Shown here: one piece after another, positions 40,526 to 49,118 of the stretch
Layout of the letters: each line of letters opens with the position of its first letter
Numbering within the stretch: position 1 is the stretch's first letter
Assembly: GCF_003173735.1 (NCBI RefSeq)
Contig: NZ_CP029551.1
Coordinates: forward strand, 437,001-501,000
DNA: 64,000 nucleotides
Reading direction: 5' to 3'
Source: Methylobacterium radiodurans
GTDB taxonomy: Bacteria; Pseudomonadota; Alphaproteobacteria; Rhizobiales; Beijerinckiaceae
Program-made: the position numbers and the translations under genes
Notes under the pieces: model-generated
The model's database searches: none
Seen by the model: only the letters and a program-made list of their open reading frames with translations
Told to the model about the DNA's origin: nothing

Positions 40526-41728
40526 TCACGAGGCGCGCACCCGCGTGGTCTCGACCACGTTGCGCAGGTAGCCGGCCGGGTTCCAGAGCGGCTCCATCGG
40601 CTGGCTCGCCCCGTCATTGCCCGTCGCCCGCACCCGGATCGCGTGCGCGCCGGGGGCGAGATCGAGGTCCAGGGTCCAGGGCCGGAAGGCGTAGGGGCCG
40701 AGATCCTGCCCGAGCCGCGCCTCTGTCCAACTCCTTCCGTCGTCGGCCGAGACGGAAACGGAGCGAATGCCTGAGCCGCCGTCGAAGGCGATGCCGCGCA
40801 ACGGGGTGCGCCCGGCCTTCACCGCGGCACCGTCCTGGAGGTTCGTGAGGAAGGAGCGGATGGTGAAGCGGTTGATCGGCACGGTGGCCTTCGGCGCCTG
40901 GCCCGGCTCGGTGCAGGCGCAAGGATTGTCCGGGATCCGGTAGGCCGTCTTCATCCAGAAATTGTCGAACGGCTTGTCGAGCACCCGGACACTGTCGAGG
41001 TGCTTGACCCAGTAGGTCCCGTAATAGCCCGGCACGACGAGGCGCAGGGGATAGCCGTTGAGCCAGGGCAGGTCCTCGCCGTTCATCGCGAAGGCGAGCA
41101 TGACCGTGCCGTCGCGGGCGTGATCGACGCCGAGCGACTTGGCGAAGTCCGGCGTCTCGGGGACGACCGGCCCGTCGAGCCCCTCGAAGGCGACCTCGAC
41201 CGCCCCGGGCCGGAGGCCGGCCCTGTCGAGCACGGCCTTCAAAGGCACGCCGGTCCAGCGGGCGCAGCCCATGGCGCCGTTGGCGAGCTGCCCGCCGGCC
41301 ACCCGCGGCTCGAAGAAGCCGCGCGAGTTGCCCGAGCACTGGTTGACCGCGACGACCTCCGTGCCGGGCATCGCCTTCAGCTCGGCGAGCGAGAGGGTCA
41401 GCGGGCGCTCGACATGGCCCTGGATCGTCAGCCGGTAGGTCTCCGGGTCGATCTCGGTCGGGATGTCGGCGAGGTGGTAGCGCACGAAGAAGGCGTCGTT
41501 CGGCGTGATGGCGCCCGCGTCGAAGACCGAGAACGGCGTCTCGAGCTGGGGCGGGCGCGCCGTCATCTGCAGGAGCGGGCGCTTGCCCGGATAGGCCACC
41601 AGCGGGCGCTCGCCGTTGCCGAAGGGCAGCGCGACCGATTCCGCCCGGGCGCGCGGGGCGCCGCCCGCCAGCGCGAGGGCGCCGAGCGCACCCATCCTCA
41701 GAACGTCCCGTCGTCCGCGATCCGTCAT
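40526..41728 (-). CDS. sorA: Sulfite dehydrogenase molybdopterin subunit
   Basis: 400 residues from ATG 41728. A twin-arginine signal (GRRDVLRMGALGALALAGG) shows export after cofactor insertion. The molybdenum-ligating Cys is in VNQCSGNSRG (about residue 120), followed by GCARWTGVPLKAVL and YPLRLVVPGYYGTYWVKHL, as in SorA/sulfite oxidase. A C-terminal Ig-like dimerisation domain follows. It oxidises sulfite to sulfate. Downstream of sulfo-lyase genes, its substrate is probably the sulfite freed from sulfolactate. SoxC is an alternative, but no other sox gene is here. Confidence 0.9.
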   Translation of the reverse strand: MTDRGRRDVLRMGALGALALAGGAPRARAESVALPFGNGERPLVAYPGKRPLLQMTARPPQLETPFSVFDAGAITPNDAFFVRYHLADIPTEIDPETYRLTIQGHVERPLTLSLAELKAMPGTEVVAVNQCSGNSRGFFEPRVAGGQLANGAMGCARWTGVPLKAVLDRAGLRPGAVEVAFEGLDGPVVPETPDFAKSLGVDHARDGTVMLAFAMNGEDLPWLNGYPLRLVVPGYYGTYWVKHLDSVRVLDKPFDNFWMKTAYRIPDNPCACTEPGQAPKATVPINRFTIRSFLTNLQDGAAVKAGRTPLRGIAFDGGSGIRSVSVSADDGRSWTEARLGQDLGPYAFRPWTLDLDLAPGAHAIRVRATGNDGASQPMEPLWNPAGYLRNVVETTRVRAS

Positions 41729-41836
41729 CGCGCGCTCCCCGTGCAGGCTGTTGCAGCGAGTCTTTCGTGCTCCGGAGCCTCTCGCGACAGAGGGTCCCGG
41801 GTATCCGCCATGATGCGTCCCGCCGCCGGCTTCTTG

Positions 41837-41852
41837 CCGGCGCAAGCGCCGG
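41837..41852 (-). other. Hairpin right after the GntR-type gene
   Basis: ccggcgc-aa-gcgccgg abuts the stop codon of the regulator gene. There is no T-run, so it may stabilise or process the transcript and lower read-through into sorAB. The 124-base gap before sorA could also hold a separate promoter, though I see none clearly. Confidence 0.4.
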
Positions 41853-42671
41853 TCAGCGCAGGACCGAGAGGTAGTGGATGTCCTGGGTCAGGCAGGTGGA
41901 GAGACGCCACTCGACCGGGCGGTCCTCCAGATCGATCGCGACGCGGTCGATCTCCAGGGCCGGCGTGCCCTCCGCCACCTCCAGCAACCCCGCCTCGCGG
42001 GGCCCGAGGGCCACCGCCTTCAGGCGCTCGTTGGCGGTCGCGATCGTGATGCCGAAGCGCGTCGCGTAGAGGCTGTAGAGGGTGTTGGGCAGCGCCAGTT
42101 CGGCGATGCCGGGGAAGAGGGCGGCCGGCACGCTGATCGTCTCGATCAGGCAGAGCCTGGCATCGATGAGGCGGACGCGCTCGATCCGCACGACGCGAGC
42201 GGCGCGCGCGAGGTCGAGGCGGCCGCGCTCGTCGGCGCTGGCGGCGGCCTCCGCGATCGCCGTGACCCGGCTGGTGGGCATGCCGGTGCCCTCGCCGTCC
42301 GGCCGCAGCTTGAAGAAGCGGAAGACGCTCTGCTTGTCGTCGTGATCGGCCACGAAGGTGCCGCGGCCCTGGCGGCGCACCAGCAGGCTGTCGGCGGTGA
42401 GCGCGTCGAGCGCCTTGCGCACCGTGCCCTGGCTGACCCCGAGCTCGGCGGCGAGCTGCCCCTCGCTCGGCAGGATCTGGCCGGGCTGCCAGACCGCGTC
42501 GGCGAGGCGCTTCAGGAGCGTGTCGTAGACCTGCCGGTACAGCGGCCGGAAGCCGACCGCGCCGCCTGCGGCACCGCGCCCCGAACCCGCCTGACCTCCG
42601 CCTGACCGTTCCATCTCGTGACGACGCTGTGCCCCACCCGCGGGCAGAGCGTCGAAGGATGTGTCCAGCAC
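41853..42671 (-). CDS. GntR-family regulator, HutC type (UTRA domain)
   Basis: 272 residues from the GTG at 42671, which has a near-perfect aggagg site; a TTG at 42713 and an ATG at 42614 are alternatives. Winged HTH: LPSEGQLAAELGVSQGTVRKALDALTADSLLVRRQGRGTFV. The UTRA effector domain follows, with VVRIERVRLIDARLCLIETISVP. It sits inside the sulfolactate operon, so its ligand is probably sulfolactate or a pathway intermediate. The palindromes before suyA and tauE fit the HutC operator rule GT-N-TA-N-AC. Confidence 0.88.
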   Translation of the reverse strand: MLDTSFDALPAGGAQRRHEMERSGGGQAGSGRGAAGGAVGFRPLYRQVYDTLLKRLADAVWQPGQILPSEGQLAAELGVSQGTVRKALDALTADSLLVRRQGRGTFVADHDDKQSVFRFFKLRPDGEGTGMPTSRVTAIAEAAASADERGRLDLARAARVVRIERVRLIDARLCLIETISVPAALFPGIAELALPNTLYSLYATRFGITIATANERLKAVALGPREAGLLEVAEGTPALEIDRVAIDLEDRPVEWRLSTCLTQDIHYLSVLR

Positions 42672-42746
42672 CTCTCCCTCCTCTCGCTTACGTCGGCCCA
42701 CCGGCCGGGGCAATCACAGGTTTGCCGCGCCGCACAGGCGATCCAC

Positions 42747-43736
42747 TCACAGGGCCCGGATCTCCGCCAGCAGCGCGTCGGGCAGGTCGAGGCCGGCCTC
42801 CGCCGCGCGCTGCCGCAGGGCGAGCCGACGGGTGCCCGGCAGACGCGCGCCGTCCTGGCCCGCGATCGCCCCGGCGAGCGCGGCGAACCGCTCCGGTGCG
42901 TCGGGGCTCAGCGCGGCGGCGTCGATGGCGATGATCAGCTGGCCGGTGCCGGGCGGATCGCCCTCGGCGTCGAGGAACGAGGAGGCCTCGTCCGCGAAGC
43001 GTGCCCCGACGAGGCCGGCGGCGAGCAACTCCACCATCAGGGCGAGCGCCGTGCCCTTGGCGTCGCCGAGCGGCACCATCGTGCCGGCGAGCGCGGCCTT
43101 GGCGTCGGTGGTGGCGCGTCCCTCCGCATCGAGGGCCCAGCCCTCCGGAATGGACTCGCCGCGCTTGGCTGCGCCGACGATGTTGGCGCGGGCCACCTTC
43201 GAGAGGGCGAGATCGACCACGATCGGCGCGCGGCCTGGTAGCGGGCAGGCGAAGGCGAGCGGGTTGGTGCCGAACACGGCCCGCCGCCCGCCCCAGGGCG
43301 CCATGGCGGCTGGCGTGTTGGCGAAGAGAAGGGCGACGCAAGCCCCCTCGGCCAGCGCCTCGACCGGGCGGCCGGCCGCGCCGCAATGGTGCGAGCGCCG
43401 GATGCCGGCCGCCGCGATCCCCTGCTGGCGGGCCATCCCCGGCAGCGCCTCGAGGGCGAGGTCGATCGCCGGGTAGGCGAAGCCGTGGGCCGCATCGATG
43501 GCAAGCAGCCCCGGCCGCGGCTGCTCGGCGCGCGGGACCGCGTCGCCCACCACCTTGCCGGCGCGCACCTGCGCCGCGTAGGGCGCGACGCGCGAGAGGC
43601 CGTGGCCCTTGAGCCCGTCGGCTTCCGCGCCGACGAGCGCGCGGGCGACGCTGCGGGCGGCGGGCTCTGCCGTGCCGCAGCGGATCAGCGCCTCCGCCGC
43701 CAGCGCCTCGGCTTCCGTGAGGGTGAGGGTCGCCAT
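42747..43736 (-). CDS. comC: (R)-sulfolactate dehydrogenase ComC-like (LDH2 family)
   Basis: 329 residues from ATG 43736. Malate/L-lactate dehydrogenase type 2 family: SRVAPYAAQV near residue 50, the catalytic-histidine segment RRSHHCGAAG (about 117-126), and TNPLAFACPLPG (about 155). In sulfolactate degraders ComC interconverts (R)-sulfolactate and sulfopyruvate with NAD(P). Next to slcC it completes the two-dehydrogenase racemisation route known from Chromohalobacter. By family alone it could be a malate or ureidoglycolate dehydrogenase; the neighbours decide. Four bases separate it from slcC. Confidence 0.85.
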   Translation of the reverse strand: MATLTLTEAEALAAEALIRCGTAEPAARSVARALVGAEADGLKGHGLSRVAPYAAQVRAGKVVGDAVPRAEQPRPGLLAIDAAHGFAYPAIDLALEALPGMARQQGIAAAGIRRSHHCGAAGRPVEALAEGACVALLFANTPAAMAPWGGRRAVFGTNPLAFACPLPGRAPIVVDLALSKVARANIVGAAKRGESIPEGWALDAEGRATTDAKAALAGTMVPLGDAKGTALALMVELLAAGLVGARFADEASSFLDAEGDPPGTGQLIIAIDAAALSPDAPERFAALAGAIAGQDGARLPGTRRLALRQRAAEAGLDLPDALLAEIRAL

Positions 43737-43740
43737 CGCT

Positions 43741-44697
43741 CTAGCGCTCCGTGAGGTGGCGGCGCACGGCCCGCGCGGTGACGGCCGAGACGCGCACATT
43801 CGATTCGCTTGTCACGCCCGCGATGTGCGGGGTGAGGACGAGGTTCGGCACGTCGGCGAAGACCGCGCCGGCCCCGGCGTCGAGCGGCTCGCGCTCGAAC
43901 ACGTCGAGGGCCGCGCCGCCGAGATGACCGGCGCGGAGCGCGGCGGCGACCGCCGCCTCGTCCACCACGCCGCCGCGGGCCGCGTTGATCAGCACGGCGC
44001 CCTTCGGCATCCGGGCGATCGCCTCCGCGCCGATCAGGCCGCGGGTGCCGTCGGTGAGCGGCACGTGCAGCGAGAGCACGTCGCTCTCGGCGATCAGCGC
44101 GTCGAGGCTGCTTAGCGCGACCGGGCCGTAAGCCGGGTTCCACGCCGGGTCGTCGGGGGCGACGAAGGGGTCGTGCGCGGAGACCGTCATGTCGAGGGCT
44201 GCGGCGCGGCGGGCCGTCTCGCGGGCGATGGCGCCGAATCCGACGAGGCCGAGGCGCTTGCCGGCGATCTCGCGGCCCATCAGGGCGTTGCGCGGCCACG
44301 TACCGGCCGCGACCGCCGCGGTGGCCCCGTAGGCGCCGCGCAGGAGCAGCATCGCGGTGCCGATCACGTACTCGGCCACCGACCCGTCATTGGCGCCGGT
44401 CGCAGGGTAGACCGCGATGTTGCGCGCGCGGCAGGCCGCGACGTCGATGTTGTCGAGGCCGACCCCGAGGCGGCCCACCACCTTGAGGTCGGGGGCGCCC
44501 TCCAGCAGAGCGCCGCGCACCTGCGTCCGATTGCGCACGATGAGCGCGTCGGCCCCTTTCAGCGCGGCGGCCAGCGCGTCGGGGCGGTCGACGAGGCCGG
44601 GATCGTAGAGGGTGTCGAAGCCCTGGAGTTCGGCGGCGATCGCCGCCTCGTCCATGAACTCGCTGATGACGACCTTGGGGGTGGATCCTTCGGGCAT
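43741..44697 (-). CDS. slcC: (S)-sulfolactate dehydrogenase SlcC-like (D-2-hydroxyacid family)
   Basis: 318 residues. NAD-binding loop GLVGFGAIARETARRAAAL (about 150-168); catalytic Arg in NAARGGVVDE, Glu in VFEREPL and His in LTPHIAGVT. A regulatory ACT domain is lacking, so it is not a typical biosynthetic 3-phosphoglycerate dehydrogenase. In this cluster it most likely oxidises (S)-sulfolactate to sulfopyruvate. It is 13 bases after the dctA-like gene. Confidence 0.86.
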   Translation of the reverse strand: MPEGSTPKVVISEFMDEAAIAAELQGFDTLYDPGLVDRPDALAAALKGADALIVRNRTQVRGALLEGAPDLKVVGRLGVGLDNIDVAACRARNIAVYPATGANDGSVAEYVIGTAMLLLRGAYGATAAVAAGTWPRNALMGREIAGKRLGLVGFGAIARETARRAAALDMTVSAHDPFVAPDDPAWNPAYGPVALSSLDALIAESDVLSLHVPLTDGTRGLIGAEAIARMPKGAVLINAARGGVVDEAAVAAALRAGHLGGAALDVFEREPLDAGAGAVFADVPNLVLTPHIAGVTSESNVRVSAVTARAVRRHLTER

Positions 44698-44710
44698 GAG
44701 ACTCTCTTCC

Positions 44711-46066
44711 TCAGGTCGCCGGCACGGCGGCCGGCAGGGGACCCCGGAGCGTGGCCGGCTCTTGCGCGGGCAGGTCGGCGTCGCTCTCGTCGTCCAGGGT
44801 GTCGAGGTTCGGGGTGATGCGGCCGTCGAGCACCGCGCGGGCGTGGGCGAGGTCGATCTTGCCCTCCCAGCGGGCGATCACGAGGGTCGCCACCATGTTG
44901 CCGACCGCGTTCGTCACGCAGCGCAGCTCGTTCAGGATGCGGTCCACGCCGATGATCAGCGCGATGCCGGCCACCGGCAGGAGCTGCGAGGCCTGAAGGG
45001 TCGCGGCCAGCACGAACAGGATGGCGCCCGCGACCCCCGCCACGCCCTTCGAGGTGACGAGCGCGATCGCCAGGATGCCGAGTTCCTGCTCCCAGGTCAG
45101 CGGGATGTTGAGCGCCTGGGCGATGAAGCCGACCGCCATGGTCAGGTAGATGCACGAGCCGTCCATGTTGAAGGAGAGGCCGGCCGGCATCACGAGGCCC
45201 GTCACGCTCTTGTCCACGCCGAGCCCGTTGAGCTTGGCCATGATCCGCGGCAGCACCGATTCCGAACTGGTGGTGCCGAGCAGGATGAACATCTCTTCGC
45301 GGCTGTAGCGGAACAGCTTCCACAGACTGAGGCCCACGTAGAATCGCATCACCCCGCCGAGGAAGAACACGATAAAGACGATGAAGGTCAGGTAGAGCGA
45401 GACGATCAGCATCCCGTACTGGGCCAGGATGCCGAGGCCGAACTTGCCGATGGTGAAGGCCATCGCGCCGAAGGCGCCGACGGGGGCGAAGTGCATGATG
45501 ATGCCCACCACCTTCATCAGCACGTCGCCGAAGGCGTGGACCACGCGCAGCGGGAACTCGCCCTTGCGGCCGAGCATGGCCAGTCCCATCCCGACGAGGA
45601 CGGAGAAGAACATCACCTGGATCAGGTCGCCCTTGGCGAAGGCATCGACCGCGCTGTGCGGGATGATGTTGGCGACGATCTCCATCGGCGACTGGGCGTG
45701 CGCCTTGCCGGCAATGCCCGCCACGAGCTTCGCGTCGAGGCTCTCGACCGTGGCGTTCACCCCGTCACCGGGACGCAGGACGTTGACGAAGATGAGGCCC
45801 GCCGCGAGCGCCACCGTGGTGGCGAGTTCGAAATACACGATGGTCTTCAGGCCCATCCGCCCAACGGCCTTCATGTCGCCGACATGCGCGATGCCGACCA
45901 CGACGGTGCAGAAGATGACGGGGGCGACGATCATCTTGATCAGGTTGATGAACATGTCGCCGAGGATCTTGCAGCCGACCGCGAATTCGGGGGCGACGAC
46001 CCCGACGGCGATGCCGAGCGCGATGCCAAGCAGGACCTGGCCGTAGATCGACCGCAACAACCGCAT
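44711..46066 (-). CDS. DctA-family dicarboxylate symporter, probable sulfolactate importer
   Basis: 451 residues with the glutamate/C4-dicarboxylate carrier fold: hairpin 1 serine-rich motif GTTSSESVLP, TM7 segment SFNMDGSCIYLTMA, and TM8 DRILNELRCVTNAVGN with the substrate Arg. Compared with DctA, the TM7 region reads PAGLSFNMDGSC where PTGYSFNLDGTS is usual, and the hairpin ends SVLP instead of SALP. Such changes near the site could suit a sulfonate. It is the only importer in the operon, set between the sulfo-lyase and the sulfolactate dehydrogenases. Confidence 0.85.
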   Translation of the reverse strand: MRLLRSIYGQVLLGIALGIAVGVVAPEFAVGCKILGDMFINLIKMIVAPVIFCTVVVGIAHVGDMKAVGRMGLKTIVYFELATTVALAAGLIFVNVLRPGDGVNATVESLDAKLVAGIAGKAHAQSPMEIVANIIPHSAVDAFAKGDLIQVMFFSVLVGMGLAMLGRKGEFPLRVVHAFGDVLMKVVGIIMHFAPVGAFGAMAFTIGKFGLGILAQYGMLIVSLYLTFIVFIVFFLGGVMRFYVGLSLWKLFRYSREEMFILLGTTSSESVLPRIMAKLNGLGVDKSVTGLVMPAGLSFNMDGSCIYLTMAVGFIAQALNIPLTWEQELGILAIALVTSKGVAGVAGAILFVLAATLQASQLLPVAGIALIIGVDRILNELRCVTNAVGNMVATLVIARWEGKIDLAHARAVLDGRITPNLDTLDDESDADLPAQEPATLRGPLPAAVPAT

Positions 46067-46156
46067 GCGTTCCTCCTTGTGACGGGACGAAAACCGCCGC
46101 GATGTATCCCCGCGGTCGCGCTTCCTCTCGCGTGTCGTGCCCCATGGCGTCGGGGC

Positions 46157-46191
46157 GGGGGCCGCGGACCCTGTATCTTTCCGCGGCCCCC
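46157..46191 (-). other. 12-bp intercistronic hairpin between suyB and dctA-like gene
   Basis: A perfect 12-bp GC stem (46157-46168 with 46180-46191) with an 11-base loop, 14 bases after the suyB stop and without a T-run. It probably protects the suyAB message 3' end and lowers expression of later genes. There are 138 bases between the two genes in all, with no second promoter that I can see. Confidence 0.5.
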
Positions 46192-46204
46192 CTGGGCAGC
46201 TGTC

Positions 46205-47485
46205 TCAGGCGCTGCGGTAGAGCTTCGTCATCACGAACTCGCGGTGGCCGAGGGACTCGGCCGCGGTGAGCCGGCCGTTGGCGGTGCGCACCACCATGTC
46301 GATCAGCGCGTCGCCGGCCTGCGGGATCGTCATCTCACGGGTGAGCACGCCCGAGACATCGACGTCGATGTGCTCGCCCATGGTGCGCACCGTGCGGGGG
46401 TTGCCGGTGATCTTGATCACCGGGACGATCGGATTGCCGATCACGTTGCCCTGGCCGGTGGGGAAGGTGTGCACCACGTAGCCCGCCGCCGCCATCAGGG
46501 TCACGCACTCGGCCGCCGCCGAGGAGGTGTCCATGAAGTAGAGGCCGGGACCCTTGGCGGGCGCCTCCGCCGGCTGCAGCGCGTCGATGTAGCGGCACTC
46601 GTGGCCGATCTTCTCGAGGTTGCCGAGCGCCTTCTCCTCGATCGTGGTCAGGCCGCCCGCGATGTTGCCCTTGGTCGGCTGCGAGTCCGAAAGATCGTCG
46701 GTCTTGTGGGCCTCGATCACGTCGTCCTGGTAGGACTTCCACATGGCGTACCACTTGTCGGAGATTTCCGGGCTCGCCGCCCGCTCCCGGCAGAGGTGCT
46801 CCGCGCCGGTGATCTCCGAGGTCTCGCCGAACACGCCGTAGATGCCGTGCGGGATCAGCTTGTCGTACATGTTGCCGACCGTCGGGCAGGAGGCCAGACC
46901 CGTGGTGGTGTCGGACTCGCCGCACTTCGTCGAGACCCAGAGGTCCGAGATCGGGCATTCCTCGCGGGCAAGCTCGGTCGCCCACTGCACGAAGCGCTTG
47001 GCCTGGTAGCTGGCCTTGGCGACCGTGGCGATGTCGCCGTGGCCCTCGATGCCGAAGCCGATCACGGGCTTGCCGGTCCGGGCGATGCCCTCGACGACCC
47101 GGTTCGTCCACTGGTCCTCGATGCCGATCACCACCACGGCGGCGACGTTCGGGTTCGAGCCGATGCCGATGAGGGTGCGGAAGTGCAGCTCCAGATCCTC
47201 GCCGAACTGGAGCCGGCCGTAGGCGTGGGGCAGCGCCATCGTGCCCTTCACGTTGTTGGCCACCGCCTCGCAGGCGGCGTTGGAGAGGTCGTCGAGCGGC
47301 AGCAGGACGACGTGGTTGCGCACGCCGACGCGGCCGTTCTCGCGGCGCCAGCCCATGAACGTGGCGGCGCGGTAATCCTCCGAGGCGCGCTTGGATTGGA
47401 GCGCCTTCGTGGCGAACTGGTCGGGGGCCCCGCCCACGAAGGGGGTGGCGATCTCGTGTTCGAGCTGAGCGGCTTCCTTGAACAT
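46205..47485 (-). CDS. suyB: (R)-sulfolactate sulfo-lyase beta subunit (UxaA/altronate dehydratase family)
   Basis: 426 residues from ATG 47485; GTG 47491 would add two. UxaA-type large subunit: [22 protein letters not shown] near residue 45, [22 protein letters not shown] (about 186-207) with candidate iron-sulfur cysteines, and [22 protein letters not shown] towards the C-terminus. With SuyA it splits (R)-sulfolactate into pyruvate and sulfite. Altronate dehydratase is the family alternative, but the split small subunit and the flanking slcC/comC/sorAB favour SuyB. Confidence 0.9.
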   Translation of the reverse strand: MFKEAAQLEHEIATPFVGGAPDQFATKALQSKRASEDYRAATFMGWRRENGRVGVRNHVVLLPLDDLSNAACEAVANNVKGTMALPHAYGRLQFGEDLELHFRTLIGIGSNPNVAAVVVIGIEDQWTNRVVEGIARTGKPVIGFGIEGHGDIATVAKASYQAKRFVQWATELAREECPISDLWVSTKCGESDTTTGLASCPTVGNMYDKLIPHGIYGVFGETSEITGAEHLCRERAASPEISDKWYAMWKSYQDDVIEAHKTDDLSDSQPTKGNIAGGLTTIEEKALGNLEKIGHECRYIDALQPAEAPAKGPGLYFMDTSSAAAECVTLMAAAGYVVHTFPTGQGNVIGNPIVPVIKITGNPRTVRTMGEHIDVDVSGVLTREMTIPQAGDALIDMVVRTANGRLTAAESLGHREFVMTKLYRSA

Positions 47486-47492
47486 GATCACC

Positions 47493-47810
47493 TCACCAGC
47501 GCTTCGTCTTGACGTTGTGGACGTGGACGTGCTCGCCCTTGGCGACGTCCTTGATGACCTTGCCGATGTCCTGGCCGTACTTGATCGCCGTGTCGCCGGC
47601 CTTCAGGTCGGTGAGCGCGACCTTGTGGCCGATCGGGATGTCGTGGCGCACATGCACCTCGAAGGTGCTGTCGTTCTCGGTGATTACGCCGAAGGCGTCG
47701 GTATCGGCCGAGAGGCCCTCGATCACCGCGACGGCGACGTTGTCGTCGGGGGAGTGGGCGAGAAGATGCGGCTTGCGGCGCCCCTCGCCGGCTGCGGCGT
47801 GGCTGCTCAT
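47493..47810 (-). CDS. suyA: (R)-sulfolactate sulfo-lyase alpha subunit (SAF domain)
   Basis: 105 residues from ATG 47810 with an aggagg site. A single SAF domain: a strand containing [45 protein letters not shown], and a histidine-rich end [14 protein letters not shown]. This is the separate small subunit seen in SuyAB and also in split altronate dehydratases. It is the first gene of the operon and lies seven bases before suyB. The operator palindrome is 44 bases upstream of its start. Confidence 0.9.
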   Translation of the reverse strand: MSSHAAAGEGRRKPHLLAHSPDDNVAVAVIEGLSADTDAFGVITENDSTFEVHVRHDIPIGHKVALTDLKAGDTAIKYGQDIGKVIKDVAKGEHVHVHNVKTKRW

Positions 47811-47853
47811 GCGGTCCTCCTGCTGGCTGTCGTCGGCTTCTTGACGGCGACTG

Positions 47854-47867
47854 GTCTTATATAAGAC
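47854..47867. promoter_or_regulatory. Perfect 14-bp palindrome at suyA promoter, GntR/HutC operator candidate
   Basis: gtcttatataagac is a perfect palindrome of the form GT-N4-TA-N4-AC, which fits the HutC-type GntR operator rule. It lies 44 bases before the suyA ATG, overlapping a possible -10 (tatataag). The 388-base region 47811-48198 between suyA and tauE holds no gene apart from these control sites. Confidence 0.7.
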
Positions 47868-48096
47868 GTATATGTTGAGTGGCGTCAATGCCTGATCTGC
47901 GGGGCGGTGCGCATCCGGTCGAGGAACTGGTCGCCGCTCCGTGCTCCGCTCCCCGCAGGGGAGGCGGGGCGTTCGGGGTCAACGGCTCTTGCGACGGCGA
48001 CGCGGGACCGCCGCTGGGGGCATGATGGGCTCCACGTTGCCAGACGATACGCCCAGCGACTACGGTGCGTCGGCCTTCTGCCTTGCCACTACGCAA

Positions 48097-48110
48097 GTCT
48101 TATATAAGTT
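48097..48110. promoter_or_regulatory. Second copy of the palindrome at tauE promoter
   Basis: gtcttatataagtt matches the suyA-side site in 12 of 14 bases and keeps the central cttatataag. It lies 89 bases before the tauE start. Two near-identical sites 243 bases apart at both ends of a divergent control region point to one regulator acting on both transcripts. Confidence 0.7.
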
Positions 48111-48198
48111 ATATTCAAAAGACGGTGAGCTGCACGGTGCGGCACGAGGAGAGGCGCGCGATGGGTTGGCAAACGAGCGGCCGGAGAGACCCTCTCCG

Positions 48199-48942
48199 GT
48201 GAACGAGACGCTGCTCCTCGTCCTGTGCATCGGCTGCGCCGGCCTGATCTCCGGGCTGACCGGTTTTGCCTTCGCGCTGATCGCCTCGGGCACCCTGCTG
48301 TCGATCCGCTCGCCCGTCGAGGCGACCGCTCTGGTGCTGGTCTGCAGCACCGTCTCGCAGGTGATCTCGATCCTGCGCCTGCGGGCTTGGCCACCGCGGA
48401 ACACCGCCTTCGCGATGATCCTGCCGGGGCTGGTCGGCGCGCCGATCGGCATCCACCTGCTGCACGACCTCGACCCGCAACTGATCAAGGTGGCGATCGG
48501 CGCCTTCCTGATCCTCTACAGCGGCACCGTCGCCCTGCTGCGCGCCGATTACCGGGTGGCGTTCGGCAACCCATGGAGCGACGGGGCGGTCGGCTTCCTC
48601 GGCGGCGTGCTCGGCGGCATCGCCGGGTTGTCCGGCGCCCTGCCCACCGCCTGGAGCCTCGTGCGGGGCTGGGAGCCGCGCACCCAGCGGGCGGTCTACC
48701 AGAGCTTCACCCTGGTGATGCAAGTCTGGGCGCTCGCGATCCTGCTCTGGCTCGACCCGGTCCCGCCCGACCTCGTCGGCGACCTCGCGCTCGCGCTGCC
48801 GGTGGTGCTGGTAAGCGTGTTGGCCGGCCTCTCGCTCTTCGCCCGGATCGACCAGCGGCGTTTCCGCACCATCGTCCTGGCGCTGCTCGCCGCGATCGGG
48901 CTGACCACCACCGCGCTCGCGCTGCCGGGCTTGCTGGGATGA
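48199..48942 (+). CDS. TauE/SafE-family sulfite (or sulfonate) exporter
   Basis: 247 residues from the GTG at 48199 with a ggagag site. About eight spans: LLVLCIGCAGLISGLTGFAFALIASG begins the first repeat and VGFLGGVLGGIAGLSGALPTAWSL the second, as in TauE/SafE. Related SuyZ/TauE proteins export sulfite in sulfonate degraders. It is divergent from suyAB under a twin operator, so it probably vents sulfite when SorAB cannot keep up (inference). Confidence 0.88.
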   Translation: MNETLLLVLCIGCAGLISGLTGFAFALIASGTLLSIRSPVEATALVLVCSTVSQVISILRLRAWPPRNTAFAMILPGLVGAPIGIHLLHDLDPQLIKVAIGAFLILYSGTVALLRADYRVAFGNPWSDGAVGFLGGVLGGIAGLSGALPTAWSLVRGWEPRTQRAVYQSFTLVMQVWALAILLWLDPVPPDLVGDLALALPVVLVSVLAGLSLFARIDQRRFRTIVLALLAAIGLTTTALALPGLLG

Positions 48943-49118
48943 GGAAGGCCGGCCCTCGCGGCCCCGCCTCCCTCCCGCGTCGGGACAGGCCTGACCGCGC
49001 CGCGCGGACGGTCCTACGCACAACACGCGAGCACAACACGATTGTGCCCCGCCTGTTGGCGGATTCTTAAGCATCCGGGCGCTGAACTCGTCCCGCACCA
49101 GCGGGAGATCATGTCAGC

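Noticed and set aside
42747..44697. Malate/lactate dehydrogenase and phosphoglycerate dehydrogenase as central-metabolism enzymes
   Set aside because: True mdh is at 3961-4923, the second protein lacks an ACT domain, and both sit between sulfo-lyase and sulfite dehydrogenase genes.
44612..47512. 966-codon open frame opposite suyB, dctA-like and slcC genes
   Set aside because: Runs antisense across three genes with recognisable motifs; a shadow caused by high GC at third positions.
46205..47810. Altronate dehydratase (uxaA) reading of the two subunits
   Set aside because: Same family, but no uronate genes are present, whereas both sulfolactate dehydrogenases, sulfite dehydrogenase and a TauE exporter are.
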